Assembly: GCA_045536155.1 (NCBI GenBank)
Contig: JAZSMZ010000134.1
Location: 1 to 7,187, forward strand
From: JAZQNC01 sp045536155
GTDB lineage: Bacteria; Bacillota; Clostridia; Oscillospirales; CAG-272
DNA length: 7,187 bases
Direction: 5' to 3'
Numbering within the stretch: position 1 is the stretch's first letter; the number at the start of each line of letters is the position of its first letter. This document shows, piece after piece, positions 5,926-7,187 of the stretch. The notes below the pieces were generated by a model. It was not told where the DNA came from. It saw only the letters and a list, made by a program, of their open reading frames with translations, and did not search any database. The translations under genes and the position numbers were made by a program.

Positions 5926-7029
5926 ATGAGAAAATACAGACTTCGCGTCGGATTGGACGTTGACGATACTTTATACGACTGCAATGCCTATGCACTGTCG
6001 ATAATAAACGCACGTCATCCCGACGAGGAACCCGTTGATATAAACGAAATTCGCGGCTGGGGTAACTACGGACGGCATGCCGACGAGCGCATCGCGCTCT
6101 ACTACGACCCCGAGTTTGTTAAAAGTCAGCCCATACTGCCCGGCGCAAAGAAATTCGTACGTGAGCTTTCAAAGCTTGCAGACGTCTTCTTTATCACCGC
6201 TGTAAATGCAGGCTGTATGACCGCGCGTGCAGAGCGTCTGATACAGGATTTCCCCGAGATCCCGCCCGAAAACATCATCATGGGTACCCGCAAGGACGTT
6301 ATGGCGCTTGATATTCTGCTTGACGACGGATCACACAACATTTCGTCGTCGAAGGCGGCATATCCCGTACTCTTGCGCCGTCCCTGGAACACCGATATGT
6401 CAGGACTCCTTTCGGTAAACAGCTACGACGACTTTTTGCACCTTTGCAAGATGGTGCGCAATTCCTTTACAGAAAAGGCGCCCGATCTTTCGGACGGCGG
6501 CGTTATCTGCCTTGTCGGTCCCTCGGGCTCCAAGAAAAATGAGATCGCAAAAATACTCACCCAATACAAAAACTTCGAAAAGCCGATAACCTGCACCACC
6601 CGTCCGAAAAACAAAGACGAAAACGATCATGCATACAAGTTTATCAGCGAAGAGGAGTTCATCGCCCAGCGTGACAAGGGACAGTTTATAGAAACCACTG
6701 TTTACAGCAAGTACTATTTCGGCACGTCTGCCGAGGAGATCGCTCCCATTATCTCGCGCGGTCACTGTGCGGTCATCCCGATCGACATCTGCGGTGCTTT
6801 GACGATAAAAAACATCTACCGCAGCCGCGCAATGCTCGTATTTACCAACCGTGAAAAAAGCGCGGTATTGCTCGACATCATCTCCCGCGATATCAGCGAC
6901 GAGGACAAGATGCGGCGCATCATGTCGCTCGATTTCGAGTACCGCAATGCCGAGGTGTGCGATTGTGAGGTCAGAGTAGACGAGGGCGTCGAAAAGGCGG
7001 CCGAGGCTATTTGTGAGTTGGTCAAATAA
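5926..7029 (+). CDS. Fusion of HAD 5'(3')-deoxyribonucleotidase-like domain with degenerate guanylate-kinase-like domain
   Basis: Residues 1 to about 175 form a HAD phosphatase of the cytosolic 5'(3')-deoxyribonucleotidase (NT5C) type. Motif I is GLDVDDT (nucleophile Asp11, acid/base Asp13), motif II FFITA (Thr91), then Lys123 in GTRKD and acidic motif III LLDDGSHN (Asp133, Asp134), so the phosphatase site looks complete. Residues about 192-367 match guanylate kinase in order: ICLVGPSGSKKNE, CTTRP, YKFISEEEF, GQFIE, YFGTS, IDICGA and a C-terminal helix (VEKAAEAICELVK). In the Walker A loop the Gly before Lys is replaced by Lys203, and the Ser/Thr after Lys204 by Asn205, so ATP and Mg binding are doubtful. 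Several GMP contacts remain (Arg226, Tyr237, Glu256, Thr267, Asp287), while the second Tyr of the YYG motif is Phe265 and the second Arg is Asn229. I infer a nucleotidase with a GMP-binding or scaffolding partner domain, not a working kinase. The gene stands alone behind its own promoter. Confidence 0.88.
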   Translation: MRKYRLRVGLDVDDTLYDCNAYALSIINARHPDEEPVDINEIRGWGNYGRHADERIALYYDPEFVKSQPILPGAKKFVRELSKLADVFFITAVNAGCMTARAERLIQDFPEIPPENIIMGTRKDVMALDILLDDGSHNISSSKAAYPVLLRRPWNTDMSGLLSVNSYDDFLHLCKMVRNSFTEKAPDLSDGGVICLVGPSGSKKNEIAKILTQYKNFEKPITCTTRPKNKDENDHAYKFISEEEFIAQRDKGQFIETTVYSKYYFGTSAEEIAPIISRGHCAVIPIDICGALTIKNIYRSRAMLVFTNREKSAVLLDIISRDISDEDKMRRIMSLDFEYRNAEVCDCEVRVDEGVEKAAEAICELVK

Positions 7030-7052
7030 GTTAAATAAAAAAATGCATCGCT

Positions 7053-7174
7053 AAGGCGTGCCTTCCATAAAGCAGGTTTTACCTGCCGCAACCTTGTAGG
7101 GCGGTGGCTTGCTGCCGCCGAAAACAAACGATATATGCAAAGAAAACGGCGGGAGATAAACCCCCGCCCTACAA
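7053..7174. repeat. Palindromic intergenic element (REP/MITE-like)
   Basis: Three nested or adjacent palindromes are packed here. AAGGC-GT-GCCTT lies at 7053-7064. GCAGGT-TTT-ACCTGC lies at 7072-7086. A large one is bounded by TTGTAGGGCGG (7094-7104) and CCGCCCTACAA (7164-7174), extendable to 15 of 17 matching bases, with CCGCCG/CGGCGG (7115-7120 / 7147-7152) inside it. No T-run follows any stem, so these are poor rho-independent terminators. The GTAGGGCGG/CCGCCCTAC ends resemble dispersed palindromic elements that I recall in Clostridia genomes. Only one copy lies in this window, so its repetitive nature is inferred. Confidence 0.55.
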
Positions 7175-7175
7175 C

Positions 7176-7183
7176 AAAAGGAG
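7176..7183 (+). promoter_or_regulatory. Ribosome binding site of a gene starting beyond the window
   Basis: AAAAGGAG is four bases from the window end, right after the palindromic element. It matches the strong sites used elsewhere in this window and would place a start codon a few bases past 7187. No coding sequence is visible, so this is a prediction. Confidence 0.45.
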
Positions 7184-7187
7184 TACG

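Noticed and set aside
6126..6765. Long open frames on the minus strand inside the fusion gene
   Set aside because: They lie opposite a clearly homologous coding region, show no recognisable motifs, and lack ribosome sites; they reflect the base composition of the sense gene.
7072..7086. GCAGGT-TTT-ACCTGC as terminator of the fusion gene
   Set aside because: The stem has no T-run after it (it continues CGCAACC), so it is treated as part of the palindromic element.

Overview
The window looks like a chromosomal segment of a low-to-moderate G+C Clostridia-type Firmicute, most plausibly an uncultured gut or rumen relative of the Oscillospiraceae/Ruminococcaceae. The reasons are strong AAAGGAG-type ribosome binding sites, the style of the ECF sigma/anti-sigma pair, compact ATGA-overlapping operons, and a palindromic intergenic element ending in TTGTAGGGCGG/CCGCCCTACAA. 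This placement is inferred from gene style only; no database search was possible.

Layout. Positions 1-792 (+) are the 3' end of a large gene for a repetitive, probably exported protein. Two copies of a roughly 100-residue domain lie 459 bp apart and differ at only five silent positions. A strong bidirectional terminator (821-853) separates it from a convergent minus-strand operon. That operon encodes an ECF sigma factor (2334-2894) and, with an ATGA overlap, a single-pass membrane protein (865-2337). The latter has a short cytoplasmic N-terminus and a large external domain with propeller-like repeats, and is the probable cognate anti-sigma factor/sensor. This operon is visibly more A+T rich than its neighbours.

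A terminator at 3015-3048 ends a second minus-strand operon running from a clear extended -10 promoter (5779-5807) through two overlapping paralogous DHH/DHHA1 phosphoesterases of the NrnA type (4788-5738 and 3815-4795) and surE (3099-3818). Divergent from it, behind a near-consensus promoter (5842-5870), is a 367-residue fusion (5926-7029): an N-terminal HAD 5'(3')-deoxyribonucleotidase-like domain joined to a C-terminal guanylate-kinase-like domain whose Walker A loop is degraded. The window closes with a palindromic REP/MITE-like element (about 7053-7174) and a likely ribosome binding site for a gene just beyond the end.

How the genes may work together. All four genes between 3099 and 7029 belong to families that hydrolyse phosphate esters of nucleotides. 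NrnA-type enzymes shorten nanoRNAs and remove the 3' phosphate of pAp; SurE and the HAD family dephosphorylate nucleoside monophosphates. A reasonable inference is a local nucleotide-turnover module, with the guanylate-kinase-like domain possibly serving as a GMP-binding or regulatory part instead of a kinase. The fusion protein and the duplicated NrnA pair are the most unusual items in the window.
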